DNA from: an uncultured Caulobacteraceae bacterium
GTDB taxonomy: Bacteria; Pseudomonadota; Alphaproteobacteria; Caulobacterales; TH1-2
Assembly (NCBI GenBank): GCA_937967425.1
Contig: CALBST010000216.1
Location: 1 to 7,058, forward strand
Direction of reading: 5' to 3'
Length of the DNA: 7,058 bases
The translations under genes were made by a program, and so were the position numbers. Shown here one piece after another: positions 6,239-7,058 of this stretch; the first letter of the stretch is position 1, and every line of letters begins with the position of its first letter. The notes beneath the pieces were generated by a model. That model had not been told where the DNA came from, did no database searches, and saw only the letters and a list, made by a program, of their open reading frames with translations.

Positions 6239-6250
6239 TAAGGATCGTCC

Positions 6251-7058
6251 ATGGCGCAAGCGCAGAAGAAATCTTCGATGCCCAAAGACGGCGACAATCT
6301 CTGGGACGGCAGTTTGTTCGGCGAGAGCGATCCGCCGCCCGCCGCCGCGAAAGACGCCTACACCGCAAAAGATATCGAGGTTCTCGAAGGCCTCGAACCG
6401 GTTCGGAAGCGGCCGGGCATGTACATCGGCGGCGTCGATGAGCGCGCGCTGCACCACCTCTTCGCCGAAGTGCTCGATAACTCGATGGACGAAGCCGTCG
6501 CCGGCTTTGCTGATCGTATCGAGGTCGAACTCGAAGCCGATGGCACGCTGCGCGTGACCGATAACGGCCGCGGCATGCCCGTCGATCCGCACCCGAAGTT
6601 TCCGAAGAAATCCGCGCTCGAAATCATCATGACGGTGCTGCACGCAGGCGGCAAATTCTCGGGCAAGGTTTATCACACTTCAGGGGGTTTGCACGGCGTC
6701 GGCGTCAGCGTCGTCAACGCGCTCTCCGACAAAGTCGAGGTCGAAGTCGCGCGCGATCGCAAACTCTATCGCCAAACCTTCTCGCGCGGTACGCCGACAT
6801 CCAAGCTCGTGGAAGTCGGCCCCGCCCACAATCGCCGCGGCACCACCGTGCGCTTCCATCCAGACGCGGAAATCTTCGGCAAAGGCGCGGCCTTCAAGCC
6901 GGCGCGTCTTTTTCAGATGGCGCGCTCGAAGGCCTACTTGCAGCGCGGCACGCAAATCCGCTGGAAATGCGCACCCGAACTGATCAAGGACGACACACCC
7001 GCTGAAGCGGTGCTGCACTTCCCGAACGGCTTGGCGGACTTCCTCGGTGAACTCACCA
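6251..7058 (+). CDS. parE: DNA topoisomerase IV subunit B (ParE), N-terminal part
   Basis: ParE is the ATPase subunit of topoisomerase IV, which with ParC unlinks daughter chromosomes. The window holds the first 269 codons; the gene runs off the right edge with no stop. After a roughly 36-residue polar N-terminal extension comes the GHKL ATPase domain: DIEVLEGLEPVRKRPGMYIG (41-60), EVLDNSMDE (73-81) with the Mg-binding Asn77, VTDNGRGMP (102-110), and the ATP-lid motif GGLHGVGVSVVNALS (145-159). The transducer domain begins near 215. PHPKFPKKSALEIIMTVLHAGGKFSG (113 onward) and the DERALHHLF segment resemble alphaproteobacterial ParE more than GyrB. The start ATG is supported by AAGGA 6 bases upstream; ATG at codon 10 is an alternative without such support. 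Confidence 0.95.
   Translation, partial: MAQAQKKSSMPKDGDNLWDGSLFGESDPPPAAAKDAYTAKDIEVLEGLEPVRKRPGMYIGGVDERALHHLFAEVLDNSMDEAVAGFADRIEVELEADGTLRVTDNGRGMPVDPHPKFPKKSALEIIMTVLHAGGKFSGKVYHTSGGLHGVGVSVVNALSDKVEVEVARDRKLYRQTFSRGTPTSKLVEVGPAHNRRGTTVRFHPDAEIFGKGAAFKPARLFQMARSKAYLQRGTQIRWKCAPELIKDDTPAEAVLHFPNGLADFLGELT

Noticed and set aside
5908..6441. 177-codon plus-strand open frame across the barrel gene start and into parE
   Set aside because: It is antisense to the barrel signal peptide and out of frame with parE; its Arg-rich tail is a shadow of the parE coding sequence.

Overview
The window looks like ordinary chromosomal DNA of a GC-rich alphaproteobacterium. The best clues are a glnB-glnA pair, a topoisomerase IV subunit B (ParE) of the alphaproteobacterial type, and strong codon bias towards G/C. 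The Caulobacterales/Hyphomonadales side of the class is plausible, but that is inference from protein style, not a computed placement. No mobile element, CRISPR array, integrase or toxin-antitoxin module is visible, and almost every stretch is explained by housekeeping genes.

Layout. Bases 2-86 (minus strand) are a complete tRNA-Leu(UAG) with encoded CCA. Reading leftward along the minus strand from about 2950 is a three-gene block: a histidine phosphatase, a bifunctional NAD(P)HX repair enzyme (epimerase plus dehydratase) whose probable TTG start overlaps the phosphatase stop as TTGA, and a two-helix membrane protein of unknown function. A GC-rich hairpin closes the block just before the tRNA. 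A 183-base divergent gap (2950-3132) holds three separate inverted repeats. From there glnB (PII signalling protein) and glnA (glutamine synthetase) read rightward and end at a very strong, apparently bidirectional terminator at about 4983-5023. Two convergent minus-strand genes follow: a small Ala-rich exported protein of unknown function and a small eight-stranded outer-membrane beta-barrel protein, separated by a hairpin terminator. A second divergent gap (6006-6250) leads into parE, which runs off the right edge.

How the genes work together. GlnB senses 2-oxoglutarate, energy and (through uridylylation) glutamine, and controls the adenylylation state of GlnA, which keeps the usual modifiable Tyr. 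The NAD(P)HX repair enzyme restores damaged reduced nicotinamide cofactors; sharing a divergent control region with glnBA is suggestive of co-regulation but not proof. ParE, the envelope proteins and the tRNA have no obvious functional tie to the rest. No previously undescribed system is evident. The points worth a second look are the inverted-repeat cluster in the glnB control region, the palindrome and leader hairpin before parE, the TTGA overlap, and an eight-G run early in the phosphatase gene.
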